The notes below the pieces were generated by a model. That model was not told the origin of the DNA. It searched no databases and saw nothing but the letters and a program-made list of their open reading frames with translations. This document shows, piece after piece, positions 7,416 through 15,468 of a DNA stretch of 33,849 nt. Position 1 is the stretch's first letter. Each line of letters starts with the position of its first letter. The position numbers and the translations under genes were made by a program. The stretch is taken from the NCBI GenBank assembly GCA_022616415.1, contig JAKEEU010000006.1, positions 1-33,849 of the forward strand, written 5' to 3'. Origin of the DNA: Candidatus Zhuqueibacterota bacterium (lineage in GTDB: Bacteria > Zhuqueibacterota > Zhuqueibacteria > Zhuqueibacterales > Zhuqueibacteraceae).

Positions 7416-9035
7416 ATGTATTTCGTGACATCTGAGCCCGTTTACGGGGAATTTTTTTACAATCGGAAGAGTGAAATACGTCTCTTGCGTGCGGGAATCG
7501 GGGATATCAAAAAAGGAATCCGCCGCTTTTACGCCATCCACGGGCTGCGCAAGGTCGGAAAAACCAGTTTGCTGACGGAACTGGCCAGACGGCTGGAGAA
7601 TGAGCGCAACATTGTGATCGTCATCTTTGACTGCTCCGCCAATCTGGCTGATGGCAACATCTTCTTTGAAGAACTGGCCACACAGATCATCGACCGTTTT
7701 CTGATTCACGAGGGCTATTTCAAAAAAACCGGGCTGCTGGCCGCTTCCAAGCTTGACGAAGGCGAATTCATCTCGACGATTGGAAAAGCGCAAAATGTGG
7801 GAAGCCGGGCCTTGACGGAAGGAATAAAAGCGGTGTTGAGAATTCGGAGCAAAAGAGAAGGAGACCGGGAGGCTTATAAAACGATTGTCGAGCTGCCGCA
7901 CAAGCTGCATTTGGAGACCGGCAAGCATTTTCTCATTATAATGGACGAGTTTCAAACCTGCAGCCAACTGAACAACTTTTCCAGTATCAAGAGATCTGTT
8001 GGCGAGTTTTTTGCATTTCTCCGTTCTTTTTGGCAGAAACAAAAGGGGGTGAATTACTTCATTACAGGTTCGCAGATTTCGATGTTAGAAAAAATCGTCT
8101 ATACGGAGGAATCGCCTTTCTTTCAGCACTTTAATGCATTAACTTTGAGAGAGTTTCCTGCAACAGATGCCCGGCAAATGGTTCACGATCTCTTCCGCAG
8201 GTCCGGGTACGTGTTAAATAAAGGCCGGATGGATTTGCTGCTCGAGATTGCAAACTGCCATCCTTTTTACTTGCAAGTGCTGGGAGAGGAAATTTGCAAA
8301 GCCTCATCGCGAAAAAAGGTGGCGCCGGCTGCGTTTAAAGAAGCGGTTCAAGATACTCTTTTCAACTCCACGGGAAGGCTCTTTTTATATTTTCAAGATC
8401 TTTATGGCAAGTGCACGAGAAATTCGGCCGGTGTGGAAAAGGTTCTCATTTCCATCGCCAATGAGAATCATAGCAGTTCCGAAATTGCCAAGGACTTGAA
8501 TCTCACCACCGGTGAAATCGGCAGTTTGGTTCTTCGGCTCATGTCTTTAGATGTGATTTTCAAAGAAAACCAAAAATATTTTTTTCGCGATCCGGTGTTT
8601 GCTCATTGGATCAAGGGCACCAAATCTTCCTGGAAAACAAAGATTACGCCGGTGCTGGTAGGAACAGAGGCAGAAAAGATGATCGCGGAGAAATTGAGCC
8701 GGGAAGGGTTTAATCTGGTTTACCAATCCAAGGCAAGTCGAGGCGCATTTGACTTGTTGGCCGTTTGGGACACGCATAAAGTCGGACTACAGATCAAAGT
8801 CTTTACCAAATTCCCATTCTATATAAAAATTGAAGAATTTGATAAAATGGCGTATTGGGGAAAAAAGCTGGAGTGGGTGCCAATCTTATGCCTTTATCAG
8901 AACGCCAGCGGTGCAGCACGATATTATCGATTGGGAAATTTGAGCAAGACGGGAAAATCTTACCGGATTAGCGAAGGTACTAAAGGCAGCCAGCGCTTGC
9001 TTCCGATTCTTTTCGGCAACAAAGAAAAAAAATAA
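7416..9035 (+). CDS. AAA ATPase (archaeal-ATPase-like, PF01637 type) with HTH and C-terminal PD-(D/E)XK nuclease-like domain
   Basis: A 539-residue protein. Residues ~10-280 are a P-loop ATPase: Walker A GLRKVGKT (43-50) and Walker B FLIIMDEFQ with D177-E178. A sensor-like FITGSQ lies around residue 215. Residues ~318-395 form a winged-helix region (EIAKDLNLTTGEIGSLVLRL). Residues ~415-505 resemble a PD-(D/E)XK nuclease: GTEAEKMIAEKLSREGF, then D446 in GAFDLL and Q459-x-K461 in LQIKV. This layout is that of the archaeal-type ATPase/DUF234 group, whose roles are mostly unknown; defence or mobile-element functions are suspected for some. It has no sugar-related features and separates GH94 from the other glucanases, so it looks like an insertion. 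The ribosome binding site before 7416 is weak. Confidence 0.7.
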   Translation: MYFVTSEPVYGEFFYNRKSEIRLLRAGIGDIKKGIRRFYAIHGLRKVGKTSLLTELARRLENERNIVIVIFDCSANLADGNIFFEELATQIIDRFLIHEGYFKKTGLLAASKLDEGEFISTIGKAQNVGSRALTEGIKAVLRIRSKREGDREAYKTIVELPHKLHLETGKHFLIIMDEFQTCSQLNNFSSIKRSVGEFFAFLRSFWQKQKGVNYFITGSQISMLEKIVYTEESPFFQHFNALTLREFPATDARQMVHDLFRRSGYVLNKGRMDLLLEIANCHPFYLQVLGEEICKASSRKKVAPAAFKEAVQDTLFNSTGRLFLYFQDLYGKCTRNSAGVEKVLISIANENHSSSEIAKDLNLTTGEIGSLVLRLMSLDVIFKENQKYFFRDPVFAHWIKGTKSSWKTKITPVLVGTEAEKMIAEKLSREGFNLVYQSKASRGAFDLLAVWDTHKVGLQIKVFTKFPFYIKIEEFDKMAYWGKKLEWVPILCLYQNASGAARYYRLGNLSKTGKSYRISEGTKGSQRLLPILFGNKEKK

Positions 9036-9076
9036 AGTTTGCAAATTTTCATTAAATTCGAAGAGGCCTGAAAAAA

Positions 9077-10711
9077 ATGTTTCGCTCTATTATTGCCGCC
9101 TCGTTGATTGTTGTTTCGGCGTCGGCACATGCAGTTAGTGCTGCACCAATCTTTGGAGAGAATGCATCAAATTCAGAGACGGCTGTTTTCGCGGAAGCAT
9201 TGTCAGACAGCGCCTTTCTCGATCTCGTGCAGCGCGCCTCTTTCGATTTTTTCTGGAAAGAGGCCAACCCCAGCAACGGCTTGATCAAAGATCGCAGCGC
9301 GAACGGCGCGCCGTGCAGTATCGCCTCTGTCGGTTTCGGTTTGACCGCCATTGGCATTGCGATTGATCGCGGCTGGATCACGCGCGCCGCGGGCCGTGAT
9401 CGCGTGCTCACGACGTTAAAAACTTTTTGGGAAAAACCGCAAGGCCGCGATCCGCAGGGATATATCGGCTATAAAGGCTTCTTTTATCATTGGCTCGACA
9501 TGGACACGGCATTGCGCACGTGGAATTCGGAATTGTCTTCGATTGACAGCGCCCTGCTGCTGGCGGGAATTCTTTACGCCAAACAGTATTTCACTGAAGC
9601 CGATTCTCTTGAAAGCAAAATCCGCGCGCTGGCCGATTCGATCTATTACCGCGTTGATTGGAATTGGATGCGAAATTTTCAACCCAATCTCACGCTCGGC
9701 TGGCACCCTGAAACGGGTTTCATCAATGCGTGGTGGCGCGGCTATAATGAAGCCATGATCATGAATATCTTGGGAATCGGCTCACCGACGCATCCGATTC
9801 CGGCTTCGACCTGGCAAGCATGGACGAGCGGTTATCAATGGCAAAGCCAGTATGGCTATTCTTATGTGACATTCCCGCCGCTGTTCGGGCATCAGTATTC
9901 GCATTGTTGGATTGATTTCAGAAACATTCAAGATGCTTACATGCGCGGCAAAGGCATCACCTATTTTGAAAATTCACGACGCGCCACTTTAGCGGCGCGC
10001 GCTTATTGCATCGCCAATCCGGGGGGATGGAATGGCTACGGCGAGAACATTTGGGGTATTACCGCTTGTGACGGACCGAACGGTTACCGCGCGCGCGGCG
10101 CGCCGCCGGCGCAAAATGACGACGGCACCATCGCGCCCACCGCCGCCGGCGGCTCGATATCGTTCACGCCGAAAGAGTCACTGGCCGCCTTGCGATACAT
10201 GTACGACACCTACCGCAATCTCGTCTGGACAGAGTATGGTTTTCGTGACGCCTTCAACTTAACCCAAGGCTGGTGGGGGCCGGATGTTATCGGGATCGAC
10301 GAAGGCCCGATTGTGGTGATGGTCGAAAACTATCGCACTGGCCGAGTGTGGAATCTCTTTATGCAAAATGAGGATGTTCAGCGCGGCTTGCAACGGGCAG
10401 GATTCACCGCTGTCACTCGCGTTGAAGAAAAGGCCACCGAGATTCCGGACGCATACGCTCTCTTGCAAAATTATCCGAATCCCTTCAACCCCTCGACGAC
10501 GATTCGTTTTGCGCTGCCGCAACGCGAGCATGTGACGTTGAAAGTATTCGATATCGAAGGAAGAGAAGTGAGGACGTTAGTAGACGAAGAGATGGGCCAT
10601 GGCGAGCACACCGTGGCACTAGATGGGAGCAAGATGCCCAGTGGGATTTATATCATCATGCTTAGTACAGAAAAATTTAAACAGACACGCAAGGCAATAC
10701 TGTTGCGTTAA
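9077..10711 (+). CDS. Secreted GH144-type (PF10091) glucanase with C-terminal T9SS sorting domain
   Basis: A 544-residue protein with a Sec signal peptide (MFRSIIAASLIVVSASAHAV). Residues ~45-450 are the PF10091 catalytic domain: FFWKEANPSNGLIKDRS, WNSELSSIDSALLLAG, NEAMIMNILGIGSPTHP, GHQYSHCWIDFRNIQD, GENIWGITACDGP, NDDGTIAPTAAGGS, GPIVVMVENYRTG. Residues ~460-544 are a T9SS type-A domain: YALLQNYPNPFNPST, LKVFDIEGREVRTLV, PSGIYIIML. It should therefore be exported across the outer membrane and cut long beta-1,2-glucan outside the cell. The start is supported by an A/G-rich stretch (AGAGG) upstream. The next gene, a lipoprotein paralogue, starts 27 bases after its stop, so the two probably share a transcript. 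Substrate assignment rests on family and context. Confidence 0.85.
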   Translation: MFRSIIAASLIVVSASAHAVSAAPIFGENASNSETAVFAEALSDSAFLDLVQRASFDFFWKEANPSNGLIKDRSANGAPCSIASVGFGLTAIGIAIDRGWITRAAGRDRVLTTLKTFWEKPQGRDPQGYIGYKGFFYHWLDMDTALRTWNSELSSIDSALLLAGILYAKQYFTEADSLESKIRALADSIYYRVDWNWMRNFQPNLTLGWHPETGFINAWWRGYNEAMIMNILGIGSPTHPIPASTWQAWTSGYQWQSQYGYSYVTFPPLFGHQYSHCWIDFRNIQDAYMRGKGITYFENSRRATLAARAYCIANPGGWNGYGENIWGITACDGPNGYRARGAPPAQNDDGTIAPTAAGGSISFTPKESLAALRYMYDTYRNLVWTEYGFRDAFNLTQGWWGPDVIGIDEGPIVVMVENYRTGRVWNLFMQNEDVQRGLQRAGFTAVTRVEEKATEIPDAYALLQNYPNPFNPSTTIRFALPQREHVTLKVFDIEGREVRTLVDEEMGHGEHTVALDGSKMPSGIYIIMLSTEKFKQTRKAILLR

Positions 10712-10738
10712 ATCGGAATTCGGCGATGAAGGATGATA

Positions 10739-12151
10739 ATGAGAACCTCGACATTTTGCGCCGCACTTTGTGCATTCCTCATCACTGTTCAAGCGACCGG
10801 TTGCAATGAGAGCTCACAACGTGCCCAATCGACCCCGACAACTCCCACTGCCACGTGGGATACTTTCCTCGACACCTTGCAAGTGCGCACGCTGAAATTT
10901 TTTCTCGAAACCACCGATCCTGCCACCGGCTTGACGCCCGATCGCTGGCCGAAGCCGGCGCCTTCGAGCATCGCCGCCGTCGGCTTTGCGCTCACGGCTT
11001 ATGGCATTGCCGTCGAGCGTGAGGTGATCACGCGCGAGGAGGCTGCGCAACGCACGTTGAACACGCTGCGCTTCTTTTGGCAACTGCCACAGCACGAACG
11101 GCCCGACAAGGTCGCCGGCTATAAAGGTTTTTTCTATCATTTTCTCAAAACACCCGAAGGGACACGCGAATGGAATTGCGAGCTTTCTTCGATTGACACC
11201 GCGCTCTTGTTCGCAGGCGTTTTGTTTGCTCAATCGTATTTTGACGGCGACAATCAAGCCGAGCAAGAAATTCGCGCTCTCGCTGATTCACTTTATTTAC
11301 GCGCCGATTGGAATTGGTTCATGACCGATACGAATGGGGTCAGTATGGCGTGGCGACCGGAGCGAGGCTATAGCAAGCACATTTGGGACGGCTACGATGA
11401 AGCAATGATTTTGTATGTGCTCGGTCTCGCTTCACCCACGCATCCACTGCCGGAAAGCGTGTGGCAAGTTTGGACCAAGCCCTACGTTTGGGCAAAGCAT
11501 TACGATTGGGAATATGTCAATTTCGCACCATTGTTCGGGCATCAATACTCGCATTGCTGGATTGATTTTCGCGGCATTCAAGATGATTACATGCGCGCGA
11601 AGGGCATTGATTATTTCGAAAACTCACGCCGCGCGACTTATGCACAGCAAGCATACGGGAAGGAAAATCCCAATCAATGGCGCGATTACTCGGAGAACAT
11701 TTGGGGCTGGACGGCCTGCGATGGGCCGAAAGGGATCAAGCTTGAAATCGACGGCAAGCAACGAGAATTTCGTACCTACTGGGCGCGCGGGGTTTCGGCG
11801 GATTGGGTAGGAGACGACGGCACGATTGCGCCCACGGCCGCCGGCGGCTCGGTCGCCTTCGCGCCGGAGATTTGCATTCCCACGCTGAAAGCCATGCGCG
11901 CGAAATATGACACGCTGCTCTTCAAAGAATATGGCTTCCTCGATTCTTTCAATCCTTCTTTCATCACACCGGAAACACTCAACGGCTGGTTTGATGACGA
12001 CTATCTCGGCATCGACCAGGGCCCGATCGTGGTCATGATCGAAAATCTGCGCAACGATTTCGTGTGGAACGTGATGAAGAAGAACAAATATATCGTGACA
12101 GGCTTGCAGCGCGCGGGATTCACGGGTGGATGGTTGGCGAGTATGAAATAG
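10739..12151 (+). CDS. Lipoprotein GH144-type (PF10091) glucanase
   Basis: A 470-residue protein. The ATG at 10739 is preferred over that at 10733 because GAAGG (10728-10732) is then six bases away. The N-terminus is a lipoprotein signal, FLITVQATGC, with lipid-bearing Cys near residue 22, so the enzyme is membrane-anchored rather than released. The rest is one PF10091 domain, clearly paralogous to the preceding gene: [89 protein letters not shown]. It carries an insertion (IKLEIDGKQREFRTYWARG) absent from the other copy and has no T9SS tail. It may process oligosaccharides that have reached the periplasm or cell surface. The RDD gene starts eight bases downstream. Confidence 0.85.
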   Translation: MRTSTFCAALCAFLITVQATGCNESSQRAQSTPTTPTATWDTFLDTLQVRTLKFFLETTDPATGLTPDRWPKPAPSSIAAVGFALTAYGIAVEREVITREEAAQRTLNTLRFFWQLPQHERPDKVAGYKGFFYHFLKTPEGTREWNCELSSIDTALLFAGVLFAQSYFDGDNQAEQEIRALADSLYLRADWNWFMTDTNGVSMAWRPERGYSKHIWDGYDEAMILYVLGLASPTHPLPESVWQVWTKPYVWAKHYDWEYVNFAPLFGHQYSHCWIDFRGIQDDYMRAKGIDYFENSRRATYAQQAYGKENPNQWRDYSENIWGWTACDGPKGIKLEIDGKQREFRTYWARGVSADWVGDDGTIAPTAAGGSVAFAPEICIPTLKAMRAKYDTLLFKEYGFLDSFNPSFITPETLNGWFDDDYLGIDQGPIVVMIENLRNDFVWNVMKKNKYIVTGLQRAGFTGGWLASMK

Positions 12152-12158
12152 GAAAAAC

Positions 12159-12647
12159 ATGCAAAACTACGCACCACATCATTTAGCGCGGCTCGATCAA
12201 CTCAAAGGAAAGCCCTTGGCCTCATTCCCTCGTCGCGCCGTTGCTTTTGTGCTCGATTTCTTCGCCGCCTTCCTGTTGTTTCTTGTTATTCTGATTTATG
12301 GCGCGAAACTCCTGGCTTATCTTGGCGTGATTCATCCGGACACGAGTCTCAATCTTAAGTTTGATTTCACTAACTGGTATAGCCTCATTTTTCTTGTGCT
12401 TTACTTCGGCCTATTCACGTATTGGGGCAATGGAAAGACGCCAGGCAAATGGTTGATGAAGATTCGCGTCGTCTCGTTGACGCACGAGCACATTTCGCTA
12501 TGGCATGCCATCGAGCGCGCGTTAGGGTATGGCGCTTCGGTATTAGAGCTTGGTTTCGGTTTTCTGCAATACTTCATTCACCCCAACAAACAAACCGTGC
12601 ATGATCGTATCGCCGAAACGATTGTGATAAAGGAAGGAAAGGCATGA
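12159..12647 (+). CDS. RDD family inner-membrane protein
   Basis: A 162-residue membrane protein. The family name motif is visible as FPRRAVAFVLDFFAAF (residues ~24-40): Arg, Asp and following hydrophobics, with a GKTPGKWLMKIRVV motif after the second helix and VHDRIAETIVI at the end. Helices are expected at ~28-52 and ~68-88, with a third amphipathic or transmembrane stretch at ~115-140. RDD proteins have no single known function; some are suggested to act in transport or ion exchange. It starts eight bases after the lipoprotein glucanase and its stop overlaps the sulfatase start by four bases (ATGA, 12644-12647), so it is translationally coupled to that gene. Confidence 0.8.
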   Translation: MQNYAPHHLARLDQLKGKPLASFPRRAVAFVLDFFAAFLLFLVILIYGAKLLAYLGVIHPDTSLNLKFDFTNWYSLIFLVLYFGLFTYWGNGKTPGKWLMKIRVVSLTHEHISLWHAIERALGYGASVLELGFGFLQYFIHPNKQTVHDRIAETIVIKEGKA

Positions 12648-14128
12648 ACTCAAATTATTCGCGACGGCAATTTCTCTCGTCGCTAGCCGGCGCAACCGCA
12701 GCGCTTCCTCTCTTGAATGCCGTCTCGTTGTCCCCTCTCAAAAAGCTCCAATCCGCCCAGCCGCGCAATATCATATTCATCCTCTGCGACGATCATCGCC
12801 ACGACTGCTTCGGTTTCATGGGCAAGCCGAAATTTTTGCGGACGCCCAATTTTGACCGTCTCGCGCAACAAGGCGCGCATTTGCAAAATACTTTCGTCAC
12901 CACCTCACTGTGCTCTCCCAGCCGCGCTTCGATCTTGACAGGCAAGTATCCGTTTAAACATGGTGTGGTTGACAATGACAGTCCGATGCCGCCGGGCAAT
13001 GTCTTCTTTCCAACGTATTTGCAAGAGGCCGGATACAAAACCGCATTCATTGGCAAATGGCACATGGGCAATCACACCGACGAGCCGCAACCGGGCTTCA
13101 ATCGCTGGGTGAGTTTTCCCGGACAGGGCGTTTACTATGATCCCGAATTCAATATTGACGGAGAACGCAAGAAACACACCGGCTACATCACCGATTTGTT
13201 GACGGATTATGCGGTTGACTGGCTCAACGCGCAGCGCAGCAATCGCTTCTTTCTCCATCTTTCCCACAAAGCCGTGCATGCCACGTTCGAGCCGGCCAAG
13301 CGGCATCTCGGCAAATACGAAAAAGTTGCGCTCGAATATCCCGCGACGATGGCAAACACCGAAACCAACTATCACAACAAGCCGCGCTGGGTGCGCGCGC
13401 AGCGCAACAGTTGGCACGGCGTGGATTACATGTATCACGGCGAGATGGATTTCGATACGTTTTATCGCCGCTATTGCGAGACGTTTCTCGCGGTGGATGA
13501 TGGCATCGGCCGTCTGGTCGAGGCGCTGAAGAAAAACGATTTGTTGGATTCGACGTTGATTCTTTATACGAGCGACAATGGTTTTTCTTTTGGCGAGCAC
13601 GGCTTGATCGATAAGCGCCACATGTACGAAGAGTCGATTCGCATTCCTCTACTGGCGTATTGTCCCGAGCTCATCAAGCCCAACACGAAGGTGAGCGAGT
13701 TTATTCAAAACGTCGACTTCGCGCCGACGATTTTGGAGGCGGCCGGTTATCAAGCGCCGCCAGACATGGAAGGCAAATCATTTTTGTCTTTGCTGAAAGG
13801 CGAGAAAACGCTGTGGCGCGACGCGATTTTTTATTTCTATTTTTGGGAGCGGCCATTTCCACACACGCCGACGATGCTGGGTATTCGCACGGCGCAATAC
13901 AAATACATCACCTACCACGGCATTTGGGACATCGATGAATTGTATGATTTGCAAAATGATCCGAATGAAACGGAGAACTTGATCGGCCGCGCCGAACACA
14001 AGGGTTTGATCGAGGCTTTGCGCAAAAGGATTTTCGATTGGCTGGAAGAAAAAAGTGCCACGGCGATTCCGTTGCGGCGCAGCGGCTTGTGGCAGGCGGC
14101 GGAGAGCAACGTGCATTTTGATCATTGA
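12644..14128 (+). CDS. Tat-exported sulfatase-family hydrolase (formylglycine type)
   Basis: A 494-residue protein with a twin-arginine signal, YSRRQFLSSLAGATAA. The alkaline-phosphatase-fold core opens with NIIFILCDDHRHDCFGF (metal-binding D49-D50). The sulfatase signature is CSPSR at residues 90-94, where C90 would be converted to formylglycine, followed by GKYPFKHGV. Further metal-site phrases are GKWHMGN, LYTSDNGFSFGEHG and DELYDLQNDPNE near the end. Family S1 sulfatases remove sulfate esters from glycans; formylglycine phosphodiesterases share this signature and cannot be excluded. No formylglycine-generating enzyme is in the window. It is coupled to the RDD gene by a four-base overlap and sits in the glucanase cluster, which suggests it removes a substituent from the same glycan. 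That last point is inference. Confidence 0.8.
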   Translation: MNSNYSRRQFLSSLAGATAALPLLNAVSLSPLKKLQSAQPRNIIFILCDDHRHDCFGFMGKPKFLRTPNFDRLAQQGAHLQNTFVTTSLCSPSRASILTGKYPFKHGVVDNDSPMPPGNVFFPTYLQEAGYKTAFIGKWHMGNHTDEPQPGFNRWVSFPGQGVYYDPEFNIDGERKKHTGYITDLLTDYAVDWLNAQRSNRFFLHLSHKAVHATFEPAKRHLGKYEKVALEYPATMANTETNYHNKPRWVRAQRNSWHGVDYMYHGEMDFDTFYRRYCETFLAVDDGIGRLVEALKKNDLLDSTLILYTSDNGFSFGEHGLIDKRHMYEESIRIPLLAYCPELIKPNTKVSEFIQNVDFAPTILEAAGYQAPPDMEGKSFLSLLKGEKTLWRDAIFYFYFWERPFPHTPTMLGIRTAQYKYITYHGIWDIDELYDLQNDPNETENLIGRAEHKGLIEALRKRIFDWLEEKSATAIPLRRSGLWQAAESNVHFDH

Positions 14129-14174
14129 TCTCCATTCCAAATGATATCGATGCTTTTTCGGCAAACATTTTTAA

Positions 14175-14228
14175 ACCGCGAATCGACGCCAATGAACGCC
14201 AATATTTTTTATTCGCGTAAATTCGCGC
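14175..14228. repeat. CGCGAAT-type hairpin repeat
   Basis: AACCGCGAATCGACGCC with a second ACGCC unit faces ATTCGCGTAAATTCGCG, giving an imperfect hairpin with tandem sub-words in each arm. Similar near-repeated words occur in many environmental genomes between genes. Confidence 0.5.
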
Positions 14229-14371
14229 TTATTATCATCGTCTCGCCGCAATGCCCTGAAGGCGAGCGTTGGGCCTACCCTTCCGGCCTCGATCTGCTCG
14301 ACGCCATCTTGAAGGCACGACTATTTGAGGCAAAACCACTTGGCAATGTTTAGTTGACTTGAACAAAAGCC

Positions 14372-14530
14372 ATGACAGAAAAATGAAAGACAGAAAAATA
14401 GCGTTTGGCATTATGCCAGGGAAGTTGACGATGACGAAATGGAACAGGCAAGAAACATTCCGCTGCGCGAAATCATGACTTATTCGATCAGCTTGCGAAT
14501 CATTTTTCCGTCCTCCGTCTTTCTGTCATT
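14372..14530. repeat. Inverted GACAGAAAAAT-type repeat pair
   Basis: ATGACAGAAAAATGAAAGAC (14372-14391) continues with another GACAG-type unit; the reverse-complement form TTTTCCGTCCTCCGTC TTTCTGTCAT lies at 14504-14529. A third related copy, GACAGAAAAATGGAGGACAG, lies at 20463-20482 between the two permease genes. The arrangement resembles a short non-autonomous element, but no target-site duplication was confirmed. Confidence 0.45.
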
Positions 14531-14578
14531 CGCGCTTTGTTGCAGGATAATTCCACCGTAATGCTTGAATTCGATATG

Positions 14579-15453
14579 ATGAAAATGTATAAAGCACTTA
14601 TCGTTCTTATTACCCTTGCGATTTCGCAGAATGCCCTCGCGCAAAGCAGATTGCTCGACGGTTTCGATTCATTAACCGGATGGAAAGCGATTGCCTCGGA
14701 CGGCGTGCGCATCGACGTTGCTCTCGCCGAAGGGCGCACGGGCAAGTGCATCAAAATCGATTTCGACTTCGTGGCCGGCGCGGGCTATTGCGGCATTCAA
14801 AAACAATTGCCGATGGCGCTGCCGGAAAATTTTCAATTCGCGTTTTATCTGCGCGGCGAGGCGCCGACCAACAACCTTGAATTTAAGCTGGTCGATGTCA
14901 GCGGCGACAATGTCTGGTGGCTGAATCAGCGCAACTTTGAGTTTCCGAGTGAATGGACAAAAATTGCGATCAAAAAACGCCACATCAGTTTTGCCTGGGG
15001 GCCGACAACGGACCGCGAATTTAAAATTTTTGATAAAGTCGATTGGCGATGGCGAACAAAGGCATCGACTTCATTCCCGGCTGCGTGGAGCTGGGCGATT
15101 TCGATGCGACTTCGACGACGATCGGCCTCGATCCTTGCGGGGAGCTGGAAAATATTCCGCAGTCGCAACTCAACAATACTTGGGTGCGCGATCCCAGCGG
15201 TGTTGAGATCAAACATTTGCCGACGTATTATGGCACGCTGAATTATAAAATGAAAATGGCCGGCGAGAATCTCACTATCGAATTGGATGGAGACATTAAA
15301 ATCCCGGCTGGCAAAATCATTCTCAAATCGCCACTGGCGAACGGCGTGAAAGCGGTTGTGGTGAATGGTAAAAAGAGCAAAAGCTTTAATACAAAAGAAG
15401 TGATCGTTGACGCATTTCCGGCCAAGATAACGATGCATTACGAATCCCGCTAA
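14579..15453 (+). pseudogene. Collapsed secreted multidomain sugar-active protein (internally deleted and frameshifted)
   Basis: The first part (from about 14579) encodes a signal peptide, YKALIVLITLAISQNALAQ, then a ~140-residue jelly-roll CBM-like domain ending HISFAWGPTTDREFKIFDK. At about 15040-15050 the frame is lost. In the +1 frame a different piece continues: KGIDFIPGCVELGDFDATST, then NIPQSQLNNTW, and after what looks like a second internal junction a C-terminal beta domain (LPTYYGTLNYKMK, IPAGKIILKSPL, KAVVVNGK) ending at 15453. In larger proteins of this type hundreds of residues normally lie between these pieces. The most likely reading is a large secreted glycosidase-like gene reduced by internal deletions. 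Its original activity cannot be assigned from what remains. Confidence 0.6.
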
Positions 15454-15468
15454 ATTGGAGAAATTCTA

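Larger units (their letters stand above)
14129..14578. other. Gene-free stretch with hairpin repeats
   Basis: About 450 bases between the sulfatase stop and the pseudogene. It holds two dispersed repeat types: a CGCGAAT/ATTCGCG hairpin (14175-14228) and an inverted pair of GACAGAAAAAT-type words (14372-14399 and 14504-14529) spaced like a small mobile repeat. No complete gene was found. Confidence 0.6.

Noticed and set aside
12905..13621. Long open frames antisense to the sulfatase, GH94 and sigma/ankyrin genes
   Set aside because: They follow the codon bias of the opposite strand, lack family features and have no ribosome binding sites.
14420..14500. A frame reading VDDDEMEQARNIPLREIM resembles the start of a CHC2-type primase
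   Set aside because: Too short, no zinc-finger cysteines follow, and it lies between two repeat arms; similarity may be chance.
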